Shown piece by piece: positions 1 through 5,236 of a stretch of DNA of 6,065 nt. The notes under the pieces are model-generated. The model had not been told where the DNA came from, ran no database searches, and was given only the letters and a program-made list of their open reading frames with translations. The stretch lies in NCBI GenBank assembly GCA_041635475.1, contig JBFKVA010000118.1, positions 1-6,065 on the forward strand, read 5' to 3'. Source of the DNA: GCA-020352575 sp041635475 (GTDB taxonomy: Bacteria > Actinomycetota > Acidimicrobiia > Spongiisociales > JAENVV01). Position numbers and translations under genes: made by a program. Each line of letters opens with the position of its first letter. Position 1 is the first letter of the stretch.

Positions 1-48
1 GGCGTGGTCGCCTTCATCGGCGTGGTCGCCTTCATCGGCGTGGTCGCC
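1..48 (-). repeat. 18-bp in-frame tandem repeat encoding GDHADE
   Basis: Two exact 18-base units (1-18 and 19-36) are followed by a third (37-48) that matches for 12 bases and then diverges. The unit length is a multiple of three, so copy number can change without breaking the reading frame. The array starts at the window edge and may extend to the left. Confidence 0.9.
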
Positions 49-162
49 GTCCATGTCGGCGGCCATCGTCGTCGGGGTCGTGTCCCCGGAGCTGCAGGCA
101 ACGAATAGAAGGCCAAGCACGAGCAGCATGGCCATTCGGTGGATGAGCGTGTGGCGGAGCAT
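1..162 (-). CDS. Metal-binding-like lipoprotein with GDHADE repeats (5' part only)
   Basis: Only the first 54 codons are present; the frame is open to the left edge. The start is ATG at 162-160, with an AAAGGA ribosome site (176-171) 8 bases upstream. The N-terminus is a lipoprotein signal: a short basic region (Arg3, His4, Arg9), a hydrophobic stretch at about residues 11-22 and a lipobox LFVAC with lipidated Cys23. After a Ser/Thr/Pro linker (residues 24-34) comes a run rich in Asp, Glu and His, in which the hexapeptide GDHADE repeats from residue 39. The protein should be anchored outside the cytoplasmic membrane, and the acidic His repeats could bind metal ions. It is transcribed away from the MerR gene at 377 with a 214-base gap. 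The downstream domain is outside the window, so no family can be assigned. The lipoprotein call is firm; metal binding is inferred from composition. Confidence 0.8.
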   Translation of the reverse strand, partial: MLRHTLIHRMAMLLVLGLLFVACSSGDTTPTTMAADMDGDHADEGDHADEGDHA

Positions 163-209
163 CGGTGGAGTCCTTTCTGGGCGCCAGGGCGGCACGGGGC
201 CAAAGGGTA
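163..209 (-). promoter_or_regulatory. Possible leftward promoter and leader of the lipoprotein gene
   Basis: Reading leftwards, the sequence TGATACCCT (212-204) contains an extended -10-like element with hexamer TACCCT at 209-204, about 40 bases before the lipoprotein ATG. The same hexamer is the -10 of the MerR-type promoter at 5129. No good -35 lies 16-18 bases upstream; a consensus-like TTGACA (244-239) is 29 bases away, too far for a normal promoter. The ribosome site AAAGGA is at 176-171. The rest of the 163-376 gap shows no coding signal. Confidence 0.25.
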
Positions 210-340
210 TCAACGACACTTGCAGCACCGCCTCAGCCTGTCAACCGGCCGTTGGGGAAGGTGGAACCTCAGGATCTCGAAGAATCGGGCCTGTCGAAGC
301 GCATCGGGAGACGGTTGCCCCCGGTGCCCGGGCCTCGGGT

Positions 341-355
341 CGTTCGACTCGAACG
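341..355. promoter_or_regulatory. 15-bp perfect palindrome upstream of the MerR gene
   Basis: CGTTCG at 341-346 and CGAACG at 350-355 are exact inverted arms around a 3-base centre, ending 21 bases before the MerR start. This could be a regulator-binding site or a small hairpin in the leader. It does not resemble the MerR-type operators at 908 and 5129. A -10-like TAGGAT (362-367) follows it closely, so a bound protein would overlap or abut a promoter there. Confidence 0.35.
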
Positions 356-376
356 CGAGGATAGGATGGACCGATC

Positions 377-841
377 ATGAGGATCGGGGAACTCGCCGAT
401 CGAGTCGGTGTCACAGCCAAGACCATTCGCTACTACGAGGCGATTGGCATCCTTCCCACCCCCGGACGGGCGTCGAACGGGTACCGGGAGTACACCGAGG
501 ATGCGGTGGTTCGATTGCGCTTCATTCGGGATGCCCAGGCCACTGGGCTGACGCTCACCGAAATCGCCTCGATCCTGGACCTTCGGGGCCAAGGTGAGGC
601 CACGTGCGGTCACGTGCAGCAGTTGCTCGAACGACACCTCCAGGATCTCGATCGCCATATCGACAAGCTGATGCAGACAAGGATCCAGTTGGAGGCGCTC
701 ACCGTGCGAGCCCGGGGACTGGATCCTGCCGACTGCACGGATCCGAACCGATGCCAGACGATCGAGGCCTTGGCACCGGCCTCGTCCAGACCGGGCGTCC
801 CTCGGCATGTGCACGCGCAGCCGGCCGGGCACCGTCACTGA
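377..841 (+). CDS. MerR-family heavy-metal-responsive transcriptional regulator
   Basis: The product has 154 residues. The N-terminal winged helix is classical: MRIGELADRVGV, then TIRYYEAIGILP at about 17-28 and NGYREYT at 34-40. A long dimerisation helix follows (about 77-112), then a short metal loop with Cys120 and Cys126 and a His-rich tail (four His in the last 11 residues). Cys77 lies at the start of the dimer helix, where Zn/Cd/Pb/Hg sensors have Cys and Cu/Ag/Au sensors such as CueR have Ser. This points to a divalent-metal sensor. The first loop Cys of CadR or ZntR (near position 112) is Ala here, so the loop is atypical. MerR proteins bind the spacer of long-spacer promoters and untwist DNA when metal binds; such promoters lie at 908 and 5129. 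The start is ATG 377, with AGGA at 363-366 as a ribosome site. The family is certain; the metal is not. Confidence 0.93.
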   Translation: MRIGELADRVGVTAKTIRYYEAIGILPTPGRASNGYREYTEDAVVRLRFIRDAQATGLTLTEIASILDLRGQGEATCGHVQQLLERHLQDLDRHIDKLMQTRIQLEALTVRARGLDPADCTDPNRCQTIEALAPASSRPGVPRHVHAQPAGHRH

Positions 842-907
842 CAACCATCACGGAGGTCCCGCACACTGGCGGCTTCGTGACACCGACTCCTCTTGCCGAA
901 TTCGACC

Positions 908-939
908 TTGACCTTACATCCGGATGGAAGGTGTTCAAT
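908..939 (+). promoter_or_regulatory. MerR-type operator-promoter of the P1B ATPase
   Basis: The -35 is TTGACC (908-913), the spacer is 20 bases and a -10-like TTCAAT lies at 934-939. The spacer holds a dyad: ACCTTACATCC (911-921) followed directly by GGATGGAAGGT (922-932), an inverted repeat with one mismatched pair in 11. The overlong spacer filled by an ACCTT...AAGGT dyad is the known hallmark of MerR-family targets such as E. coli copA and zntA. Transcription would start near 946 and reach the ATPase ATG after about 53 bases. Confidence 0.85.
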
Positions 940-998
940 GTGGAGAGGCCCGAGGTCGCCTCCGTGGGGCGCCCGCAGGTTGACCGACAGGAGTTCAG

Positions 999-3323
999 AT
1001 GCAGCACATGAGTCATGACCATTCCGTGGGCCAGAAGGCCACGATCTCGGTGGGCGGCATGCAGTTCGCTTCGGAGAAGGGCAAGGTCGAGTCCTTCCTC
1101 GGGCGCCAGGCCGGTGTTGCCTCCGTTGAGGTCAACCCGATCGCCCAGACCGCGACCGTCGTATTCGATCCGGCACGAACATCCGTTGCCGAACTGCGCG
1201 AGCGGGTGATCGAGTGTGGGTATCACTGTGCTGGTGAGTCCGTGCCGCAGCACATGTGCGAGACCTCCGCCGAACGCGGCCCCGACGAGTCCGCGTCCCC
1301 GCACGCGGTGATGGGTCATGGAAGTCATGGCGACGTGTCCATGGAAGACATGTCCAGAGACATGCGCAATCGGTTCATCGTTGCCTTGGTCTTCTCCGTG
1401 CCGGTGTTCCTCTATTCCCATCTTGGACGCGAGATGCTGGGGTTCGGCGGTCGGACGCCGTTTGGCCTCCGCGACGACGTTCTCGCGTTGACCCTCAGCC
1501 TCCCGGTGGTGTTCTGGTCCTCGTGGATCTTCTTCGAGGGAGCCGCGGCCGCCCTGCGCCGCAGGACGCTGGACATGATGGTGCTCGTGGCGGTCGCCAT
1601 CTCGGCCGGGTGGCTGTACTCGGTTTACGCCACGCTGACAGGCGGGGGAGAGGTCTTCTACGAAGCGGCGGTGATGCTGGCCGCCTTCGTGCTCCTGGGG
1701 CATTGGTTCGAAATGCGAGCGAGGAGGGGAGCCAATGAAGCGATCAGCACGCTCATGAACCTTGCGCCCCCGATGGCGACGGTGGTTCGAGAGGGACACG
1801 AACGCGACGTACCCACCGCGGAGGTGAGGGTGGGGGACCTGCTCCTCGTTCGACCGGGCTCCCGGATCCCTGTGGACGGCGCAGTGGTCGAGGGCGCGTC
1901 GGCGGTCGACGAATCGATGGTCACCGGCGAGAGCCTGCCAGTGGACAAGCACCGGGGATCAGACGTGATCGGCGCCACCATCAACAAGAACGGAACCCTG
2001 CGGGTGCGGGCCACCAAGGTCGGGAGTGATACGGCGCTGGCCCAGATCGTTCGCCTTGTGCAGGAAGCCCAGAACTCGAAGGCGCCCGGCCAGCGACTCG
2101 CCGACCGTGCCGCATTCTGGCTTGTACTCATAGCGCTCATCGGTGGGGTTGCCACCCTCGTCGGGTGGACTCTGGTCGGTGCCCCGCTCACGACCGCGAT
2201 GCTGTTTGCCATCACGGTGGTGGTGATCACCTGTCCCGACGCCCTGGGGCTGGCGACCCCGACCGCGGTCATGGTCGGCACAGGCCTGGGTGCCAGACGG
2301 GGGATCCTGTTCAAGAACGCATCGGCATTGGAGGCATCCGCGTCGATCGACACGGTCATCATCGACAAGACGGGAACCCTCACCAAGGGCGAGCCGCGGG
2401 TCACGGACGTGGTTTCGGACGGCCTCCCCGAGCGGGAGGTGCTTCGGCTCGTGGGTGCAGTCGAGAAGCTCTCGGAGCATCCCTTGGCCAGGGCGGTGGT
2501 TCGCCACGTCGAAGAAGCCGGAGTCGAGGCAGCGTCCGGTACCGGCTTCGAGAACGCTCCTGGCTTCGGGGCGAGAGCGAAAGTGGAAGGTAGGGAGGTG
2601 GCTGTGGGCAACCTGCGACTCATGGAGCGCCTCGGTGTGGACACCTCGACGCTCGTCCTCCGCCTCGAAGAGTTGACTACCGGGGGCCGGACGGCCGTCA
2701 TGGTCGCGGTCGATCGAACCGCCGTCGGGGTCATTGCCGTCGCTGACGTGGTGCGAGAGACGAGCGCCCGGGCCGTCCGCGCCCTCGAGGAGATGGGCAT
2801 TGAAGTCGTGATGCTCACCGGTGACAGCCGGGTCACGGCCGAGAGAATCGCCGTCCAGGTCGGCATCGGAGCTGTGTTCTCAGAGGTCCTTCCGCAGGAC
2901 AAGGCCACGAAGGTCACCGAGCTTCAGGCGGCCGGCCGGCGGGTGGCCATGGTGGGTGACGGTGTCAACGACGCCCCCGCCCTTGCCCAGGCCGATCTCG
3001 GGATCGCCATCGGGGCAGGAACCGACGTCGCCATCGAGACGGCTGACATCGTTCTCATGCGGTCCGACCCACTCGACATCGCCGCGGCCATCGGTATTGG
3101 CCGTGGAACGGTTCGAAAGATGCGACAGAATCTCGGGTGGGCTGTCATGTACAACCTGCTTGCTCTCCCAATCGCCGCCGGCCTGTTCGACGCCTCACTG
3201 GGCCTTCGTCTGCGGCCAGAGTGGGCTGCGATCGCCATGTCAGGCTCCAGCGTCATCGTTGCGACGAACGCACTCCTGCTCAAGCGACTCCGGCTGCACG
3301 GCACAATGACGACTGCGTCGTGA
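999..3323 (+). CDS. P1B-type heavy-metal-translocating ATPase with a CPD transport motif
   Basis: The product has 774 residues, full length for a one-HMA P1B pump, and should export a soft metal from the cytoplasm using ATP. Order: His-rich start; HMA-like domain (about 13-77) whose GMxCxxC motif reads GMQFASE, so both metal Cys are lost; a Cys/His linker; eight membrane segments; TGES (309-312) in the actuator domain; CPD (412-414) in the membrane; DKTGTLT with phosphorylated Asp456; the nucleotide-domain HP (494-495); GDGVNDAP (653-660). The last helices carry Tyr718-Asn719 and Met747 with Ser750-Ser751, as in Cu(I) pumps. The CPD replaces the CPC of Cu and Zn/Cd/Pb pumps. I recall similar CPD pumps in databases but know of no characterised one. 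AGGAG (989-993) lies 5 bases before ATG 999, preferred over ATG 1008. The upstream MerR-type promoter indicates metal induction. Function is firm; substrate is open, with Cu(I)/Ag(I) most likely. Confidence 0.95.
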   Translation: MQHMSHDHSVGQKATISVGGMQFASEKGKVESFLGRQAGVASVEVNPIAQTATVVFDPARTSVAELRERVIECGYHCAGESVPQHMCETSAERGPDESASPHAVMGHGSHGDVSMEDMSRDMRNRFIVALVFSVPVFLYSHLGREMLGFGGRTPFGLRDDVLALTLSLPVVFWSSWIFFEGAAAALRRRTLDMMVLVAVAISAGWLYSVYATLTGGGEVFYEAAVMLAAFVLLGHWFEMRARRGANEAISTLMNLAPPMATVVREGHERDVPTAEVRVGDLLLVRPGSRIPVDGAVVEGASAVDESMVTGESLPVDKHRGSDVIGATINKNGTLRVRATKVGSDTALAQIVRLVQEAQNSKAPGQRLADRAAFWLVLIALIGGVATLVGWTLVGAPLTTAMLFAITVVVITCPDALGLATPTAVMVGTGLGARRGILFKNASALEASASIDTVIIDKTGTLTKGEPRVTDVVSDGLPEREVLRLVGAVEKLSEHPLARAVVRHVEEAGVEAASGTGFENAPGFGARAKVEGREVAVGNLRLMERLGVDTSTLVLRLEELTTGGRTAVMVAVDRTAVGVIAVADVVRETSARAVRALEEMGIEVVMLTGDSRVTAERIAVQVGIGAVFSEVLPQDKATKVTELQAAGRRVAMVGDGVNDAPALAQADLGIAIGAGTDVAIETADIVLMRSDPLDIAAAIGIGRGTVRKMRQNLGWAVMYNLLALPIAAGLFDASLGLRLRPEWAAIAMSGSSVIVATNALLLKRLRLHGTMTTAS

Positions 3324-3337
3324 TGTGCCCGGGCTCC

Positions 3338-3380
3338 GTTGAGAAGTGACGATGTTCCCCTTCAGGTCGTCGTTCTCAGC
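3338..3380 (+). terminator. Stem-loop between the convergent ATPase and cupredoxin genes
   Basis: GTTGAGAA (3338-3345) pairs with TTCTCAGC (3373-3380), including one G-U pair on the plus-strand RNA. After a small internal loop, GACGA (3348-3352) pairs with TCGTC (3367-3371), leaving a 14-base loop. The stem starts 15 bases after the ATPase stop and overlaps the end of the convergent cupredoxin gene. No T-tract follows on either strand, so this is at best a non-classical terminator. Confidence 0.35.
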
Positions 3381-3819
3381 CGTTGACGACGAGCAGCCCC
3401 ACCATGCCGGCTGCTGCGTGGCCGGACACGGAGCACTCAAACCGATACTCGCCGACTGCAAGATCGGCGATCCCCCCGGACGAGGTGTTGCCGGGGTCTG
3501 CCGTAAGGCGTACGTCGAGATCCTCAAAGGTCAGGTCGTGGAAGAGCTTTCCTCGATTCGTCAGCCTCAGGTTGAGCGGCTCGCCCGCATTGACCTCGAT
3601 TCGGGACGGCACGAAGCCGAAGTCCACGGCCGCGATCTCGACCGTGGGGGCTTCAGCGATGGTGTCGCTGCTCGAGGCAGTGCCCTCGCCCCCCATCATT
3701 CCTCTGCCCATCATCGGGGCATGGCCCACGCCCCCGGCGCAGCTCGAGAGCGAGGAGAACGCCAACGCCAGCAGCGTGATCGCGCCGACGCGGCCGAGCA
3801 CTCCCCTCGTCATGCCCAC
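3376..3819 (-). CDS. Cupredoxin (type 1 copper) lipoprotein
   Basis: This is a small blue-copper-like electron carrier or copper-binding protein, lipid-anchored outside the membrane. Numbered from the internal ATG at 3813: basic start, hydrophobic stretch 9-20, lipobox LSSC with Cys25; a Met/His-rich segment HAPMMGRGMMGG (31-42); a Ser/Thr linker; then a cupredoxin domain from about 57 to 145. The full type 1 copper ligand set is visible: His92 (KLFHD), Cys127, His132 and Met137 in ECSVSGHAAAGM. I chose GTG at 3819 because GAGGA (3833-3829) lies 9 bases before it; ATG 3813 would be 15 bases away and only removes two residues. It is last of three minus-strand genes for exported redox proteins, 130 bases after the cytochrome c lipoprotein, and ends 52 bases from the convergent ATPase. 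The physiological partner is unknown; a c-type cytochrome next door is the obvious candidate. Confidence 0.9.
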   Translation of the reverse strand: MGMTRGVLGRVGAITLLALAFSSLSSCAGGVGHAPMMGRGMMGGEGTASSSDTIAEAPTVEIAAVDFGFVPSRIEVNAGEPLNLRLTNRGKLFHDLTFEDLDVRLTADPGNTSSGGIADLAVGEYRFECSVSGHAAAGMVGLLVVNG

Positions 3820-3835
3820 GCCGCCGGGTCCTCGG

Positions 3836-3869
3836 TTGGGATCCGCCCAAGAGTTTCGGGGCCCTTGGG
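3836..3869 (-). other. Mutually exclusive inverted repeats before the cupredoxin start
   Basis: On the minus strand, CCCAAG (3869-3864) can pair with CTTGGG (3851-3846). The same second segment can instead pair with CCCAA (3840-3836), which lies just upstream of the GAGGA ribosome site (3833-3829). The stems are short (6 and 5 bp), so a regulatory switch is only a possibility. Confidence 0.2.
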
Positions 3870-3949
3870 AGGCACAGTTGCCCGGCGGTGGGCGCTCCGG
3901 TGGCGCTGGGAAGGGAAGGCCCCCTCTCTCCTCGGCTGCCGAGAGGCCA

Positions 3950-4438
3950 TCAGGGATTCCTCGCCTGCCAGGTGACCTGCCACTGGAAGTCGCGCTCATC
4001 GGATCCCCACGTCGACTTGAGGTACTCGATGATCCCGGCGATTTGGGCATCGTCCAGTGAGTCAGCGAACTGCGGCATGCTCGACTCATAGCCACGGTCG
4101 CCTCGGATGATATCGGCGAGGAGCTCATCCGGATGGTGCCACGCGTGACCGCTCGAGTCCAGGGGAGGGGGAGGAAACGCCCCCTTCTCGTCCGGTGTCT
4201 TCCAGTCGCTGGCTCCAAGGAGGTCGGGGCCGTGACATGAGGCACAGTTGAGGTCGTAGAGGTACCTACCAGCCTTGACCTGAACACCGTCGAGTGCGTC
4301 ACGTGGTGGGGCCTGCGCGGTGGTGGGTTGAGGTCCGGGACCGGGATCGGTACTGAGGCTTGCACCACACGAGGCGACGATCGCGAAGGTCATCGCCCAC
4401 CTCGCTCGGGAGATCGCCCGGCCGCGTCGCGCGGCCAT
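3950..4438 (-). CDS. Cytochrome c lipoprotein, single haem
   Basis: The product has 162 residues. The start at ATG 4438 gives a strongly basic N-terminus (five Arg by residue 13), a hydrophobic stretch 14-22 and a lipobox VASC with Cys24. The later ATG at 4393 would remove the basic region. No good ribosome site is seen. A Pro/Thr/Ala linker (30-47) precedes one cytochrome c domain: CASCH (65-69) binds haem covalently and Met121 (SSMPQF) is the likely sixth ligand. HAWHHPDE (98-105) is a His cluster that could be an additional metal site. The protein is an outside-facing, lipid-anchored electron carrier. It lies second in the left-going group, 115 bases after the membrane-anchored cytochrome c, and is followed by a small hairpin (CTCGG/CCGAG, 3931-3943) and the cupredoxin gene. 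Oxidase, reductase or metal-related partners cannot be told from sequence. Confidence 0.9.
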   Translation of the reverse strand: MAARRGRAISRARWAMTFAIVASCGASLSTDPGPGPQPTTAQAPPRDALDGVQVKAGRYLYDLNCASCHGPDLLGASDWKTPDEKGAFPPPPLDSSGHAWHHPDELLADIIRGDRGYESSMPQFADSLDDAQIAGIIEYLKSTWGSDERDFQWQVTWQARNP

Positions 4439-4509
4439 TGGTCCGTCGACTGGTCGGCCTTCACCTGGCGAAGCCCCCTTCCCGCGGCCTGCCGGGCGCT
4501 CACGACACT

Positions 4510-4549
4510 GTCCACGGCCGCCACCTCCAAGAGGTGGGAGGCCACGGAC
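4510..4549 (-). other. Strong stem-loop in the cytochrome-cytochrome intergenic gap
   Basis: Read on the minus strand: GTCCGTGGCC (4549-4540) pairs with GGCCGTGGAC (4519-4510), with eight Watson-Crick pairs and two G-U pairs. A 2x1 internal loop follows, then CCACCTC (4537-4531) pairs perfectly with GAGGTGG (4527-4521) around the 3-base loop TTG. On plus-strand RNA the two wobbles would be A-C mismatches, so the structure belongs to the minus transcript. It begins 4 bases after the stop of the first cytochrome gene. No T-tract follows, which fits an RNA stability or processing element, or partial attenuation, better than a standard terminator. Confidence 0.55.
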
Positions 4550-4553
4550 CGGG

Positions 4554-4982
4554 TCAGTGCGTGGGGTCGACGAAGATGCCGGCAGCTTCCTGCTCCGAGC
4601 GGACGAACGCAACGATCGCATCCACCTCCTCCTGGTCGATCCCCGGTTGCGGCGGCATCGCGCCGAAATCCCAATGATGGGGTTGGACGCCGAGTGCGGC
4701 CGCTCGCTGGAACGCTGCATCACCGTGGTGGTTCGGCGCATAGATGGGATCGAGGAACGGTGGCCCGGTGTCGGTCCCCTCGAGGTCTGCTCCATGACAG
4801 GAGGCACAGGTCGCCGAGTACAGCTCTTGACCACGGGCCACGACCGAAGGGTCCCTCACCGTGGCCGGGAGATCCTGGGGGCGGTCCGCCGTCGACGCTA
4901 CGGCGACGGCGAGGAGTACCACGCCGACGATCCAGACGTAGGCGGCTCGGCCCCTCTTCCTGGGCTTCCTGTCAGCAGTCAT
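4554..4982 (-). CDS. Membrane-anchored single-haem cytochrome c
   Basis: The product has 142 residues from ATG 4982; an in-frame TTG at 4988 would add two residues, and neither has a clear ribosome site. A very basic start (Arg5, Lys6, Arg8, Lys9, Arg10, Arg12) precedes one membrane helix (about 14-31) without a lipobox Cys, so it is probably an uncleaved anchor with the rest outside. The haem motif CASCH is at 59-63 and the likely axial Met109 lies in GAMPPQPG. The NHHG (84-87) and PHHW (101-104) segments place two His pairs near the haem domain. The fold is a small class I cytochrome c, about 90 residues. It is the first gene of the left-going group, about 140 bases downstream of a MerR-type promoter (5129-5159), so metal-induced expression is likely. 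It would relay electrons between membrane enzymes and the downstream cytochrome and cupredoxin; its real partner is unknown. Confidence 0.92.
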   Translation of the reverse strand: MTADRKPRKRGRAAYVWIVGVVLLAVAVASTADRPQDLPATVRDPSVVARGQELYSATCASCHGADLEGTDTGPPFLDPIYAPNHHGDAAFQRAAALGVQPHHWDFGAMPPQPGIDQEEVDAIVAFVRSEQEAAGIFVDPTH

Positions 4983-5128
4983 GTGCAATGGTGTGCTCGA
5001 CTGCTCGTCTCCGGGGCCGGACGCCGATGGGGTCCCCGGTCATGGCAAGGGAGGTGCGCGCGGGCTCGGTCATGAGGGAAGTGGCGTGTCCGATCGTCCG
5101 TTCGATGAGATGGGTGAACACCCTGGAG

Positions 5129-5159
5129 AGGGTACACCTTGTCCCCGCTGGAAGGTCAA
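5129..5159 (-). promoter_or_regulatory. Second MerR-type operator-promoter, facing the cytochrome/cupredoxin genes
   Basis: On the minus strand the -35 is TTGACC (5159-5154) and the -10 is TACCCT (5134-5129), separated by 19 bases. ACCTT (5156-5152) and AAGGT (5140-5136) form an inverted repeat with an 11-base centre inside the spacer. This matches the known design of MerR-family promoters and shares TTGACCTT and AAGGTG with the ATPase promoter at 908. Transcription would start near 5122 and run about 140 bases to the cytochrome ATG. That leader contains a CCGGGG/CCCCGG inverted repeat (5011-5016, 5034-5039). Confidence 0.8.
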
Positions 5160-5223
5160 GACACGGCAAACCGCAGCCACTGGACGGTGACTCCCCGCAT
5201 TCCGCTCAGGAGTTGGCGCTCGT

Positions 5224-5236
5224 TACGCTTCCCGGG
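5224..5236 (+). promoter_or_regulatory. Possible leaderless promoter of gatC
   Basis: TACGCT (5224-5229) fits the TANNNT -10 pattern and ends 7 bases before the gatC ATG at 5237, the spacing seen when transcription starts at the start codon. No ribosome site lies at the usual distance; the nearest, AGGAG (5208-5212), is 24 bases upstream. No clear -35 is visible. Confidence 0.35.

Noticed and set aside
1..48. CRISPR-like or other functional array from the 18-bp repeats
   Set aside because: The units are contiguous with no spacers and are in frame in a lipoprotein gene, so this is a coding tandem repeat.
239..244. TTGACA (minus strand) as -35 of the lipoprotein promoter
   Set aside because: The only good -10 downstream is 29 bases away, beyond the range even of MerR-type promoters.
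239..269. Possible third MerR-type operator (ACCGG...AAGGT, 244-262) between the lipoprotein and sensor genes
   Set aside because: The arms are only partly symmetric, the dyad is 19 bases, and no correctly spaced -35/-10 pair surrounds it on either strand.
699..1952. Long minus-strand open frame (417 codons) over the regulator end and ATPase start
   Set aside because: It is antisense to a clear P-type ATPase and has no recognisable motifs; high GC content produces such frames.
1658..2917. Long minus-strand open frame (419 codons) inside the ATPase
   Set aside because: Its Ser/Thr/Pro/Ala-rich composition is that of a shadow frame, and the plus strand has all the ATPase motifs.
3814..4368. 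Extended N-terminus for the cupredoxin protein
   Set aside because: The extension overlaps the cytochrome gene and places the lipoprotein signal in the middle of the protein.
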